Below are positions 9,171-17,232 of a DNA stretch of 64,000 bases, piece after piece (position 1 is the stretch's first letter; every line of letters starts with the position of its first letter). The notes beneath the pieces were generated by a model that saw only the letters and a list, made by a program, of their open reading frames with translations, made no database searches and had not been told where the DNA came from. Source of the stretch: Actinoplanes xinjiangensis (lineage in GTDB: Bacteria; Actinomycetota; Actinomycetes; Mycobacteriales; Micromonosporaceae); contig NZ_QGGR01000015.1 in the NCBI RefSeq assembly GCF_003148685.1, forward strand, positions 62,001 to 126,000. The letters are read 5' to 3'. Position numbers and translations under genes: made by a program.

Positions 9171-9270
9171 CGCCGCTGGAAGTAGCTGCCCGGCCCACGG
9201 AAGCGACAGCGCCGCGTCGCGTCGCTGGAGGGCGTCGCGCCGCTGGAATTGCTGCCCGGCCGCCCCACGG
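9171..9270. repeat. Direct repeat in intergenic region
   Basis: CGCCGCTGGAAGTAGCTGCC (9171-9190), continuing CGGCCCACGG, recurs with small changes at 9238-9270 (CGCCGCTGGAATTGCTGCC, continuing CGGCCGCCCCACGG). A third partial CGTCGCTGGA lies between them. The 270 bp between rqlH and the GNAT gene show no gene. Confidence 0.5.
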
Positions 9271-9338
9271 CGCAGGAGGGCGGTGGGTGGCTGCCTTCGT
9301 ACCGGAGAGGGCGGCGGTGGAGCGTGGAGCCGGATCGG

Positions 9339-9800
9339 TCAGGGCTTGCCGAGGATGGCGTTCCTGGTGGGGCGGCGGTCGATCTCCATGAACCGGTGGG
9401 CGCCTGCCAGGTCCTCGAAGCCGGACCGCCGGTAGACGTCGTGGGCGTCCCTGGTGGCGAGGAGGAAGCGCAGGATCCCGCGGTCGGACAGGTCGGCGAC
9501 GATGGTGTCGATCATCCACTTACCCAGGCCGCGGCCCCGGTGGCTCTCGTCGACGAAGACGTCGCAGATCCAGGCGAAGGTGGCGCCGTCGGTCACCGCG
9601 CGCGCGAACGCGACCTGCTCAGCGCCGTCGGAGGTGAAGATCGAATACGGAAGGGAACCGTCGATGGAGCGGGCCACCAGGTCGTAGGAGCGCCCGGCCG
9701 CCCAGTAGGACTCCTCGGCGAGCCATCGATGCACTCGGGCGAAGTCGACGCGCTTCGGGTCCGCGGTCAGGACATAACCATCGCGTGCCAGATCATCCAT
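9339..9800 (-). CDS. GNAT-family N-acetyltransferase
   Basis: 153 aa from ATG 9800, preceded by a strong AAGGAGGA site five bases upstream. The acetyl-CoA loop is HRGRGLGKW after the strand FAWICDVFVDES, and the C-terminal YRRSGFEDL is the usual GNAT end. This general organisation (DGY..., FAWICDVFV, RFLLATRDAHDVYRRSGF) is typical of a broad actinobacterial subfamily with unknown acceptor. It is 160 bp downstream of the nucleotidyltransferase operon on the same strand; co-transcription is possible but not shown. Confidence 0.85.
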   Translation of the reverse strand: MDDLARDGYVLTADPKRVDFARVHRWLAEESYWAAGRSYDLVARSIDGSLPYSIFTSDGAEQVAFARAVTDGATFAWICDVFVDESHRGRGLGKWMIDTIVADLSDRGILRFLLATRDAHDVYRRSGFEDLAGAHRFMEIDRRPTRNAILGKP

Positions 9801-9964
9801 CAGCTCCTCCTTCGTCACATTTCCGCAAGGGGCCGGTCGCATGGTGTCACAGCGTCTGATCGAGCCGACCAGCGAGGCAGCCGAGTCACAGCAGGTGGGC
9901 AGCGCGGTGGCGTGGTGGTGCGGGTTGTGTCCGGCGCCCGAGGCGGTGGTGTGGGCATGCCGGG

Positions 9965-11122
9965 TCAGAGCAGGTGGGCGGCTGCGGCGGCGAGGCGGGT
10001 CAGCCACGAGGCCGCGTCGCCTTCGGTCGTGGGGCTGCCCTCGACGGCCCATGTCGGGATGACGCCGGGGTCCAGCAGGCGCGCGAACGGCAGCCCGACT
10101 CTCGGCTCGTCGGCCGTGACGGAACCTGCCGTCGAGCCGGACGGAGACGATGGCAACGGTGAAGGCGCGGTTGGCGGTGAAGGCGCGGTCGGCGGTGAAG
10201 GCGCGGTCGGCCGTGGAGGCGCGGTCGGCCGTGGAGGCGCGGTCGGCGGCGGGCGGAACGTGTACTGCGGGGACGGGGTGAGACCCGGCGTCGGCCGGAG
10301 CATGGCCGGGTCGGCGCCGAGGGCCAGGCGCCGCAGGTGGGGGCGCAGGTGCATTCCGTCGAGTTCGGCGAGGAGGACCGCGTCGTAGACGTCCTTCATC
10401 GCGGAGACACCGCGGGTCCGCTGGTCGGCGGCGAGCCAGTGCAGTTTCCACGCCAGGGACAACTCGCGGCTCGCGGTCCACATCGCGACCGGCGGCCGGT
10501 CCCCGGCCCGCGGCACGGCCGTGCACACCGCGGGCTCGGGCAGTCTCTCGCCCCAGGCCACGTCGATCTGCACACGACCGATCTCGAAATCCTCGGCCCG
10601 CCACGGGACGGTGAGCCGGATCCGGCCGGTCCCTCCGCCGGGCTCGTAGTCGGCGTAGTCCCCGTCCGTCGAACTCGTCATCGAGACGGGGTCGAACACG
10701 ATCCCGTCGGGGGACCACGGCTTGTCGGTGAGAAGCGACCGGAACTCCTCCTCGGCACCCTCCCACGGGCCGGTGTCGAGGTCTTCGGCGGAAACCCAGT
10801 GCAGCCCCTCCGGTGGCAGCCGTGGATGGTGCCCGCCGGTGTCGAAATCCTCGAACTCCCAGATCTCGTTGCGGATCGCCCCGTGCGCGGCCTCCGGCCA
10901 CTGCTGGACGAAGGCGGGGGCGTCGACATACGGATACGGGTCGAGGTCATCCGGTACGACGGAGGGCTGCCACAGCATGAAGTCGAGGTCGCCGGGTGGC
11001 CGGGCGGCGTCGCCGACCCAGGCCGGCATGGTCATGCTGCCGCGCAACACCAGAAGGTCCGCCCACGACGACTCGCCGATCACCGTCAGCACGTGGTCGA
11101 GGGCGGCCCGATGGGCGGTCAT
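9965..11122 (-). CDS. AbiEii-like nucleotidyltransferase
   Basis: 385 aa; its ATG overlaps the TGA of the upstream gene in ATGA, so the two are probably translationally coupled. LRGSMTM at 26-32 and GDLDF at 44-48 form the GS...D-x-D nucleotidyltransferase site, and RVQIDVAW later can supply the third acidic residue. This pattern is found in AbiEii/MenT-type toxins and related transferases. Residues ~285-325 are Pro/Thr repeats (PTAPPR, PTAPSP) encoded by an 18-bp tandem repeat, which lengthens a linker before the last helical ~60 residues. Target unknown; a toxin role is only a hypothesis because the partner has no antitoxin features that I recognise. Confidence 0.7.
   Translation of the reverse strand: MTAHRAALDHVLTVIGESSWADLLVLRGSMTMPAWVGDAARPPGDLDFMLWQPSVVPDDLDPYPYVDAPAFVQQWPEAAHGAIRNEIWEFEDFDTGGHHPRLPPEGLHWVSAEDLDTGPWEGAEEEFRSLLTDKPWSPDGIVFDPVSMTSSTDGDYADYEPGGGTGRIRLTVPWRAEDFEIGRVQIDVAWGERLPEPAVCTAVPRAGDRPPVAMWTASRELSLAWKLHWLAADQRTRGVSAMKDVYDAVLLAELDGMHLRPHLRRLALGADPAMLRPTPGLTPSPQYTFRPPPTAPPRPTAPPRPTAPSPPTAPSPPTAPSPLPSSPSGSTAGSVTADEPRVGLPFARLLDPGVIPTWAVEGSPTTEGDAASWLTRLAAAAAHLL
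10158..10247 (-). repeat. 18-bp coding minisatellite (5 copies)
   Basis: Five contiguous copies of (G/C)GTG(A/G)AGGCGCGGT(T/C)GGC, period 18, in frame in the nucleotidyltransferase gene and encoding the hexapeptide PTAP(P/S)(R/P). In-frame period means copy number can vary without breaking the gene. Confidence 0.85.
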
Positions 11123-11697
11123 ACGAACCAGCCGGCGTCCAGACCGGGGTTGTCGTCGATGAGCACCCACTCCTCCTCGACCTCGGCGATCTCCCAGCCG
11201 GCGCCGGTCAGCGCGTCCACCAGGGCGGACAGCCGGGACTTCGCGGCCGGCAGCCCGACCTGACGGCACCGCTGGGTCACGAACCGCTCCTGCACGCCGT
11301 CGGCCCGGAGGCGGCGGGCGTTGCGGGACAGGTGGGCGTCGTGTCGGACGGCCACCTCCCGTACCACCTGGAGGTCTGTCCCGGCGGGAAGCAGCAGCTT
11401 GACGTGATGCTCGAAGTAGAGCCCGGGATGGATGCCGGCCTGTGCCGCGGCGGCCTCCACCTTGAGCCGGGTGACCGGGAAGCCGTCCGCGCCCAGCGTG
11501 GCGGCGGTCCGGCGGGCGTCCGCCTCGGCGGAGGCCGGCGTGCCGTCGGAGAGCCAGCTCAGCATCGGCTGGCTGGCGTGGTCGCCGCGGTCGAGAAGGA
11601 TCCGGGTGTATTTGACGCCGTGTGAGGTCGCCCACGATCGAAGCCGATCGTCGGAGGCGCCGGCGGACACCGTCAGATGGATCTCATATCGGCTCAC
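11119..11697 (-). CDS. Conserved protein of unknown function, coupled to nucleotidyltransferase
   Basis: 192 aa from GTG 11697 (SRYEIHLTV...). It has no membrane segment. Marked features are EIHLTV at the start, LDRGDHASQPML (~36-47), a central YFEHHVKLLLP (~94-104) and HLSRNARRLRADG (~121-133); the conserved His residues suggest a catalytic or nucleic-acid-processing fold but I cannot name it. The stop overlaps the start of the AbiEii-like gene by four bases, so the two products are probably made in a fixed ratio. No ribosome site is obvious at the start. Confidence 0.65.
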   Translation of the reverse strand: MSRYEIHLTVSAGASDDRLRSWATSHGVKYTRILLDRGDHASQPMLSWLSDGTPASAEADARRTAATLGADGFPVTRLKVEAAAAQAGIHPGLYFEHHVKLLLPAGTDLQVVREVAVRHDAHLSRNARRLRADGVQERFVTQRCRQVGLPAAKSRLSALVDALTGAGWEIAEVEEEWVLIDDNPGLDAGWFV

Positions 11698-11773
11698 GGC
11701 CGCACGGTAACCGCGGCGTATGACATCCCGGTAGGCTCACGAATGAGTCAGACCGGGCTGAAGGGATCGTATT

Positions 11774-11986
11774 GTGGCCGTGACCAGCACTTTCACCGTG
11801 ACGGGCATGACCTGCTCGCACTGCGTCCAGTCGGTCACCCAGGAGCTTTCGGCGCTGCCCGGCGTCACCTCGGTGCAGGTCGACCTGGCCTCCGGCGGTG
11901 TGACGGTGGCCAGCGAGGAGGCCCTCTCCGACGAGGCGGTGCGGGCGGCCGTCGACGAGGCAGGGTACGAACTCGCGGATGCCTGA
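11774..11986 (+). CDS. Heavy-metal-associated (CopZ-like) metallochaperone
   Basis: 70 aa, a stand-alone HMA domain starting at GTG 11774 with GAAGGG upstream. GMTCSHC provides the CxxC copper site after the first beta strand, and the rest follows the ferredoxin-like beta-alpha-beta pattern. It overlaps the start of the next gene by eight bases. CopZ proteins carry Cu(I) to a P-type ATPase or repressor; no such ATPase is nearby, so the partner may be elsewhere or be the adjacent membrane protein. Confidence 0.85.
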   Translation: MAVTSTFTVTGMTCSHCVQSVTQELSALPGVTSVQVDLASGGVTVASEEALSDEAVRAAVDEAGYELADA

Positions 11987-12956
11987 CGAGCAGGAGAGCG
12001 AGCCGTCGTTCGGGCTGTCGAAGAAGGAGACGGCGGACGAGGGCTCAGGTTTCCGCTTCGCCGCCGTCGGGGCGCTGCTGATCGTGGTGCTGTTCGCCGG
12101 TTACGGCCTTGGCCGGCTCAACGGCGGCACCGGTGGGAGCGGCTCTCCGGCGGCCGCGACCACCCCCGCGGTGCCCTCGGCGAGCCCGTTCGACGAGAGC
12201 GTGCCGCATGTGCACGGCAACACCGGCCCGATCACCGCGAGTGGCGGTGGCGCTCCGGTCAGCGGTCTCTCGCTCAGTGGCGGCGGCCTCACCCTGACGC
12301 CGTTCAGCGCCGTCTTCGAGGCCGGTGTGCAGCAGAGACTGGAGTTCACCGTCAACGGGCCGGGTGGCGCGCCGGTGACCACCTTCGCGGTCGTGCACGA
12401 CAAGCCGCTGCATCTGATCGTCGCTCGCCGTGACCTCACCGGCTTTCAGCATCTGCATCCGGTGATGGCGGCCGACGGCACGTGGAGTGTCGACCTGACC
12501 TTCGCCGAGCCCGGTGTGTACCGCATGTTCACCGATTTCAGCGTGCAGGTCGGCGGTACGCAGGTGGCCACCACGCTCGGGGCCGACCTGACGGTCCCGG
12601 GCGAATACCTGCCGGTCACCGCGCCCGATCCGGCGCGGGTCGCGAGCACCGGCGGGTTCCGGGTCGGATATGAGGGGACGCCGGGGACCGCGTCGACCCA
12701 GCCCCTGCTGATGACCGTGACCGACGACGCCGGCAGGCCGGTGACCCTCGAGCCGTATCTGGGCGCCTTCGGTCACCTGGTCGTGCTTCGGCAGGGTGAC
12801 CTCGGCTACGTCCACGTCCATCCGGAGACGCAGCTGGTCGACGGCAAGGTCAAGTTCTGGCTGGCCGCCCCGAGTCCCGGCACCTACCGGATGTTCCTCG
12901 ACTTCCAGGTCGCCGGGAAGGTGTCCACGGCGGCCTGGACCGTCGTGGTCAGCTGA
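11979..12956 (+). CDS. Membrane-anchored His-rich protein linked to copper handling
   Basis: 325 aa from ATG 11979, inside the end of the CopZ-like gene. A charged cytoplasmic N-terminus is followed by one membrane helix (~28-45) and an outer region of two Ig/cupredoxin-like beta halves. His motifs recur: PHVHGN (~78), VVHDKPLHL, FQHLHP and YVHVHP. The two halves share the ending (E/S)PG(V/T)YRMF(T/L)DF, indicating an internal duplication. Metal binding is inferred from the histidines and the CopZ partner. Its stop overlaps the convergent methyltransferase gene by eight bases. Confidence 0.7.
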   Translation: MPDEQESEPSFGLSKKETADEGSGFRFAAVGALLIVVLFAGYGLGRLNGGTGGSGSPAAATTPAVPSASPFDESVPHVHGNTGPITASGGGAPVSGLSLSGGGLTLTPFSAVFEAGVQQRLEFTVNGPGGAPVTTFAVVHDKPLHLIVARRDLTGFQHLHPVMAADGTWSVDLTFAEPGVYRMFTDFSVQVGGTQVATTLGADLTVPGEYLPVTAPDPARVASTGGFRVGYEGTPGTASTQPLLMTVTDDAGRPVTLEPYLGAFGHLVVLRQGDLGYVHVHPETQLVDGKVKFWLAAPSPGTYRMFLDFQVAGKVSTAAWTVVVS

Positions 12957-14094
12957 GCATCCCGGCCAGTGCCGGCGTGACGCCCCATTGGCCGGTCAGC
13001 GAGTCGTACTCGGCACGCTGCTCGGCGGTGGGCCCGGCCCCGGTCCGGCGGGCCCGCAGCATCAGGTTGCGCGGGGTGTGCGCGGAGTCGATGAACTCGA
13101 CCACCTCCACCCGGTAACCGTGCAGGCGCAGCAGGGCGGCGCGCAGCGAGTCGGTCAGCACGTCGGCGAACCGCTCCCGCAGGATGGCGTGCCGGGTCAC
13201 CTCCCCGTACGGCTCCGGCGCCGCACCCCGCTTGAGCTGCGCCGCGATATCGTGATGACAGCACGGGGCGGCCAGCACCCAGCGCGCCTCCCAGTCGACC
13301 GCCCGGGCCAGTGCCTGGTCGGTGGCGGTGTCGCAGGCGTGCAGCGCGAGCACCAGGTCCGGCGGGACGGGCAGCTGCGCCTCCTCGATGGTGCCGGCCA
13401 CGAACGTCACGTCATCGGAGCAGCCCAGTTCGGCGGCGACGGCGCTGTTGCGTACCCGCTGATCCTCGCGGACGTCGATCCCGACGACCTCGACCCGGAC
13501 GCCCCGCCCGGCCAGATATCGGTAGGCGGCGAAGGTGAGATAGGCGTTGCCGCAGCCCAGGTCCACGACGCGGAGCGGTGTGGGAAGGTCGTCGGGGAGG
13601 GTCGCGGCGAGCGCCCGCAGGAAGGCGTCGATCTGGCGGCGTTTCGCCGCCGTGCCGCCGACCACCGAGAACAGCGGGTCGCCCGGGTCGAGCAGCCACT
13701 GCTTGGCCCGGTCGTGTCCGGCGGGGGTGCTCGGGGCGGCGACGGCGGCCGAGCGGTGCACCTGGGCGTCGCCCTTCTTGGTCACCCGGACCTGCACGGT
13801 CGCGGCGTCGGTCTCCACGTGCCAGTTACCGAACGGCTCGGCCAGCAGCGCGTCGACCGCCGCGGCCGCCTCGGCACCGTCGACGTTCCGCGTGAACGGG
13901 CGGGCGCCGTCGTCGGTGACGATCTGTAGCTTGCGTCCCTGCTTCAACGTCACCGGGCGTAGCTGCGCGCGGGTGACGGTGGGCGTGTGCCCGCGACGCC
14001 GGCCGGCCGCGACGGCCCGGGTGAGGCCCGGTGCGAGCAGAAGCTCCCGCACCTCGGCGAGGACTGATTCGAGCGGTTCTGGCATGACTTCCAT
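12949..14094 (-). CDS. SAM-dependent methyltransferase (METTL25/RrmJ-like domain)
   Basis: 381 aa from ATG 14094; ATG 14085 and GTG 14106 are alternatives. An N-terminal ~150-residue domain of unknown role precedes a class I methyltransferase: VVDLGCGNAYLTFA (motif I), VEVVGIDVRED (motif II), LVLALHACDTATDQAL and the unusual cysteine motif APCCHHDI. The ALHACDTATD plus PCCHH combination is typical of a family related to eukaryotic METTL25/GSTCD-type proteins, thought to act on RNA or protein. It stands alone. Confidence 0.8.
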   Translation of the reverse strand: MEVMPEPLESVLAEVRELLLAPGLTRAVAAGRRRGHTPTVTRAQLRPVTLKQGRKLQIVTDDGARPFTRNVDGAEAAAAVDALLAEPFGNWHVETDAATVQVRVTKKGDAQVHRSAAVAAPSTPAGHDRAKQWLLDPGDPLFSVVGGTAAKRRQIDAFLRALAATLPDDLPTPLRVVDLGCGNAYLTFAAYRYLAGRGVRVEVVGIDVREDQRVRNSAVAAELGCSDDVTFVAGTIEEAQLPVPPDLVLALHACDTATDQALARAVDWEARWVLAAPCCHHDIAAQLKRGAAPEPYGEVTRHAILRERFADVLTDSLRAALLRLHGYRVEVVEFIDSAHTPRNLMLRARRTGAGPTAEQRAEYDSLTGQWGVTPALAGMLS

Positions 14095-14185
14095 TCTGCT
14101 CTTCACCCGGATGGCCCCTCGGGGCTATGTCACCCGGACCTGCGCGGTTAAGTTGGTCGGTGTCGTAGAGAACGAGGTGCCCGCC

Positions 14186-14845
14186 ATGATGTCCTTCCTC
14201 GCCGATTTCTCCGCGCCCACGCTGCTCTCCGACCGGCTGCGGGAGATCAACCGGGAGGAGAGCGCCGGGTCGCCGCAGAGCCCGTTCGTCACCGACCTGG
14301 CGTCCGGCCGGTTGCCCCTGGCCGCGTACGCCGAACTGCTCAGCCAGTACTGGTTCATCTACGAGTCGCTGGAACTGGCCGCCTCCGCGATGGCCGACGA
14401 CCCGGTGGCGTGCCGGTTCGTCTACCCGGAGCTGTTCCGGCTGCCGGCGCTCGAGTCGGATCTGCGGTTCCTCTTCGGATCACGCTGGCAGAGCCGGATC
14501 ACCTCGCTGCCCGCGACCACCACCTACTGCACCCGGATCCGCAGTGCCGCCTTCGGCCGGGCCACCGAGTACGTCGCACACCACTGCACCCGCTACCTCG
14601 GGGATCTCTCCGGCGGGCAGTGGCTGGGACAGGCGGTCGTGGAGGCGTACGGATTCCGCCGTGAGGGTTTCCGGTTCTTCGTCTTCGAGGGGATCGATCC
14701 GCCGCTGTTCCGGGCCCGTTACCGGGAACGGCTCAACGCTCTGCCGTGGGCCCGCCGCCAGCAGGACGCCTTCCTCCGCGAGGTGGCCGGCGCCTACCGG
14801 CTCAACATGGACCTGCTGGCCGAACTCTGGCACAACTGGTCCTGA
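14186..14845 (+). CDS. Heme oxygenase-like protein lacking the proximal histidine
   Basis: 219 aa from ATG 14186 (GAGG eight bases upstream). It follows the biliverdin-producing heme oxygenase pattern: LLSDRLREI, then SPFVTDLASGRLPL, QYWFIYESLE, and the distal-helix signature YLGDLSGGQ (~136-144). In the family, LSxRLRxxTxxxHxxAExxPF carries the axial His; here the aligned residue is Ser26 and there is no His anywhere before residue ~132. Either heme is bound differently or the protein has lost heme cleavage (some HO-like proteins act on other substrates). A terminator hairpin follows the stop. Confidence 0.75.
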   Translation: MMSFLADFSAPTLLSDRLREINREESAGSPQSPFVTDLASGRLPLAAYAELLSQYWFIYESLELAASAMADDPVACRFVYPELFRLPALESDLRFLFGSRWQSRITSLPATTTYCTRIRSAAFGRATEYVAHHCTRYLGDLSGGQWLGQAVVEAYGFRREGFRFFVFEGIDPPLFRARYRERLNALPWARRQQDAFLREVAGAYRLNMDLLAELWHNWS

Positions 14846-14851
14846 ACAGCG

Positions 14852-14880
14852 TCGTGGGACCGGGGATACCGGTCCCACGA
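14852..14880. terminator. Bidirectional terminator hairpin
   Basis: TCGTGGGACCGG and CCGGTCCCACGA form a perfect 12-bp stem with a GGATA loop, seven bases after the heme-oxygenase-like stop and just past the end of the convergent DEAD-box gene. It suits termination from both sides. Confidence 0.8.
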
Positions 14881-14892
14881 GGCGAAAACGGA

Positions 14893-16743
14893 TCAGACGT
14901 CGGCGGTGGTGCCCACGCCGGCCTCGGAGCCACCCGACAGGTCGGAGTCGGCCGGGCGGGCGGTGCTGCGACGGCGGCGCCGGCGCGGTGCCGTCTCCGC
15001 GGTCTCGGCGGAGGCGTCCGGCGAAGCCGCTGAGACAGCGGCCTCCGGTGCATCGGTGACCGCCGGCTGAACCACCGTGTCGGACGTGGCCTCGGAGAAG
15101 GACACCGCAGCCGCGGCGGTGCGACGGCGACGGGTTCGGGCCCGCGGAGCGCTCGCCTCCGCCGAGTCCGGTGCCTCCGAAGACGTGTCCGGAACGGCGG
15201 TCACCGCAGCGTCGGACGTGACCGCGGGCGCTTCGGTGACGGCAGGGGCCGCGGTGGCGACCTCGTCCTCGGTCACCCGGCGGCGACGACGCTGACGCGC
15301 GGGCCGCTCGGCGGCGTCACCGGGCGAGGTGGTGGAGTCGGCCGACGGCGCCGGCCCGGAGTCGCCACCGCGGGACCGGCCCCGGCCGCGGTCACTGCGG
15401 TCGCGGTCGTTGCGACCCCGGCCACGGCGCCCGACGGTGCCGAGGTCCTCCTCGATCTCGGCGGAGAGCCCGGCCCGGCTGCGCGAGGCGGTCGGCAGGG
15501 TGCCCGAGATGTCGGTGGGGATGTCCAGGTCCGCATAGAGCGCGGGGGACGTGTGGTACGTCTCCGGTGGCTCCGGCATGGTGAGACCGAGCGACTTGTC
15601 GATCAGCACCCAGCGCGGCATGTCCTCCCAGTCCACGAAGGTGACCGCGACGCCGGTGGCGCCCGCCCGGCCGGTCCGGCCGATGCGGTGCGTGTACGTC
15701 TCCGGGTCCTCCGGGCAGTCGTAGTTGATCACGTGGGTGACGCCCGAGACGTCCAGACCACGGGCCGCCACGTCGGTCGCCACGAGCACGTCGATCTTGC
15801 CGCTGCGGAACGCGCGCAGCGCCCGCTCACGGGCGCCCTGACCCAGGTCACCGTGCACGGCCGCGACCGCGAAACCACGGAAGTCGAGGTCCTCGGCGAC
15901 CCGGTCGGCGGCCCGCTTGGTCCGCGTGAAGATCATCGTGAGGCTGCGATCCTTCGCCTGGAGGATCCGCGCCACCATCTCCACCTTGTTCATCGGGTGG
16001 GTGCGGTAGACGACCTGCTTGGTCAGCGGGGACGGGCCGCTCTCGGTGGTGTGCCCGGCGTGGATCGTCACCGGGTTGCGCAGGAACCGGCGGGACAGGG
16101 CCACGATCGGGTCCGGCATGGTCGCCGAGAACAGCATCGTCTGACGCTCGCTCGGGATCATCGCCAGGATCTTCTCGACGTCCTCCAGGAAGCCCAGGTC
16201 GAGCATCCGGTCGGCCTCGTCGAGCACCAGGGCCTGGACCGAACCCAGCTTGAGCATCTTCTGCTTGCACAGGTCCAGCAGGCGGCCGGGGGTGCCGACC
16301 AGGATCTCGACGCCCTTCTTGAGGACCTCGACCTGCGGTTCGTACGCCACGCCGCCGTAGATCGGAAGGACCCGGACACCCCGGGTGCTGCCCGCCGCGG
16401 CGAGGTCGCGGGCCACCTGCAGGCCCAGCTCACGGGTGGGGACGACGACCAGCGCCTGGGGCTGGCCGTCGGCGCCCTCGCTGGGGGCGGTGACGCGCTC
16501 CAGCAGGGGCAGGCCGAAGCCGAGGGTCTTGCCGGTGCCGGTGGGCGCCTGGCCGATCAGGTCGGTACCGCGCAGCGCGATGGGCAGCGCGTACTCCTGG
16601 ATCGCGAAGGCGTGCGTGATGCCGGCCTTGGCCAGGGCCTCGACGGTCTCGGCGCGCACGCCCAGCTCGGCAAACGTGGGGCTGTCCGGGCGGACCGGCG
16701 CACGGGTGATGACGGGGATCAGAGCTTGCTCATTGTCGGTCAT
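14893..16743 (-). CDS. DEAD-box ATP-dependent RNA helicase
   Basis: 616 aa. The helicase core (~20-400) has the Q motif before TGTGKT (~70), PTREL, DEAD (~175), SAT and HRIGRTGRAG. After ~430 comes a long basic/low-complexity tail with RGRGRNDRDRSDRGRGR-type runs followed by Ala/Thr-rich, RRRRR-containing stretches ending in acidic residues; such tails bind RNA in RhlE/DeaD-like cold-shock helicases. It probably helps ribosome assembly or mRNA turnover. The tail-coding part gives long spurious open frames on the other strand. No strong ribosome site precedes ATG 16743. Confidence 0.92.
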   Translation of the reverse strand: MTDNEQALIPVITRAPVRPDSPTFAELGVRAETVEALAKAGITHAFAIQEYALPIALRGTDLIGQAPTGTGKTLGFGLPLLERVTAPSEGADGQPQALVVVPTRELGLQVARDLAAAGSTRGVRVLPIYGGVAYEPQVEVLKKGVEILVGTPGRLLDLCKQKMLKLGSVQALVLDEADRMLDLGFLEDVEKILAMIPSERQTMLFSATMPDPIVALSRRFLRNPVTIHAGHTTESGPSPLTKQVVYRTHPMNKVEMVARILQAKDRSLTMIFTRTKRAADRVAEDLDFRGFAVAAVHGDLGQGARERALRAFRSGKIDVLVATDVAARGLDVSGVTHVINYDCPEDPETYTHRIGRTGRAGATGVAVTFVDWEDMPRWVLIDKSLGLTMPEPPETYHTSPALYADLDIPTDISGTLPTASRSRAGLSAEIEEDLGTVGRRGRGRNDRDRSDRGRGRSRGGDSGPAPSADSTTSPGDAAERPARQRRRRRVTEDEVATAAPAVTEAPAVTSDAAVTAVPDTSSEAPDSAEASAPRARTRRRRTAAAAVSFSEATSDTVVQPAVTDAPEAAVSAASPDASAETAETAPRRRRRRSTARPADSDLSGGSEAGVGTTADV

Positions 16744-16920
16744 GAAGTTTTACGGGTGCCCTCTCGTGGTGCGCCCGTCGGAAAGTCGTTTGGGCGCGGT
16801 CTCGTATAGGCGCGGGCCGCACGCTCGAAAGCGGGCCACACGCGGGCCGTCGACTTGACAGATCGACGACGACGCAGACCACTCTACCCGACCTGGTAGC
16901 AGACGCACCGGGAGAGAGTT

Positions 16921-16956
16921 ACGGGAGGGAGCCCCGAGGTCGGAGCGCCCTCCCGT
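16921..16956 (-). terminator. Terminator of the DUF3107 gene
   Basis: ACGGGAGGG and CCCTCCCGT (9 bp) around an 18-base loop, eleven bases past the stop of the minus-strand gene at 16967. Confidence 0.6.
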
Positions 16957-16966
16957 TACGAGAAAA

Positions 16967-17191
16967 TCAGCGGGTCGTGAAGCCGAAGGGGCGGTGCGAC
17001 GCCTCGGCGATCTCCACGTAGGCCACCTTGGCGATCGGGATGATCACCTTGCGGCCCTTCTCGTCAGTAAGCGTCAGGACGCCGTCCTTGGCCAGAGCAT
17101 CCGTCACGGCCTGCTCGACCTCCGCCGGGGTCTGAGCGCTCTCCAGCACAAGCTCGCGCGGCGACTGCTGCACGCCGATCTTGACCTCCAC
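16967..17191 (-). CDS. DUF3107 family small protein
   Basis: 74 aa from GTG 17191, with AGGAGG six bases upstream. The acidic, beta-rich sequence MEVKIGVQQSPRELVLES, then GRKVIIPIAKVAYVEIAE, matches DUF3107, a short protein found across actinomycetes, commonly next to a TetR gene and a DEAD-box helicase as here. Function unknown; the fixed neighbourhood suggests a housekeeping link. Confidence 0.85.
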   Translation of the reverse strand: MEVKIGVQQSPRELVLESAQTPAEVEQAVTDALAKDGVLTLTDEKGRKVIIPIAKVAYVEIAEASHRPFGFTTR

Positions 17192-17232
17192 GGAGTCCCT
17201 CCTAAAAAGATCCGTCTTACCCGTTCGAAAGG

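Noticed and set aside
15553..16809. Long plus-strand frame opposite the DEAD-box helicase
   Set aside because: Pure shadow of helicase codons; the minus strand carries all helicase motifs.
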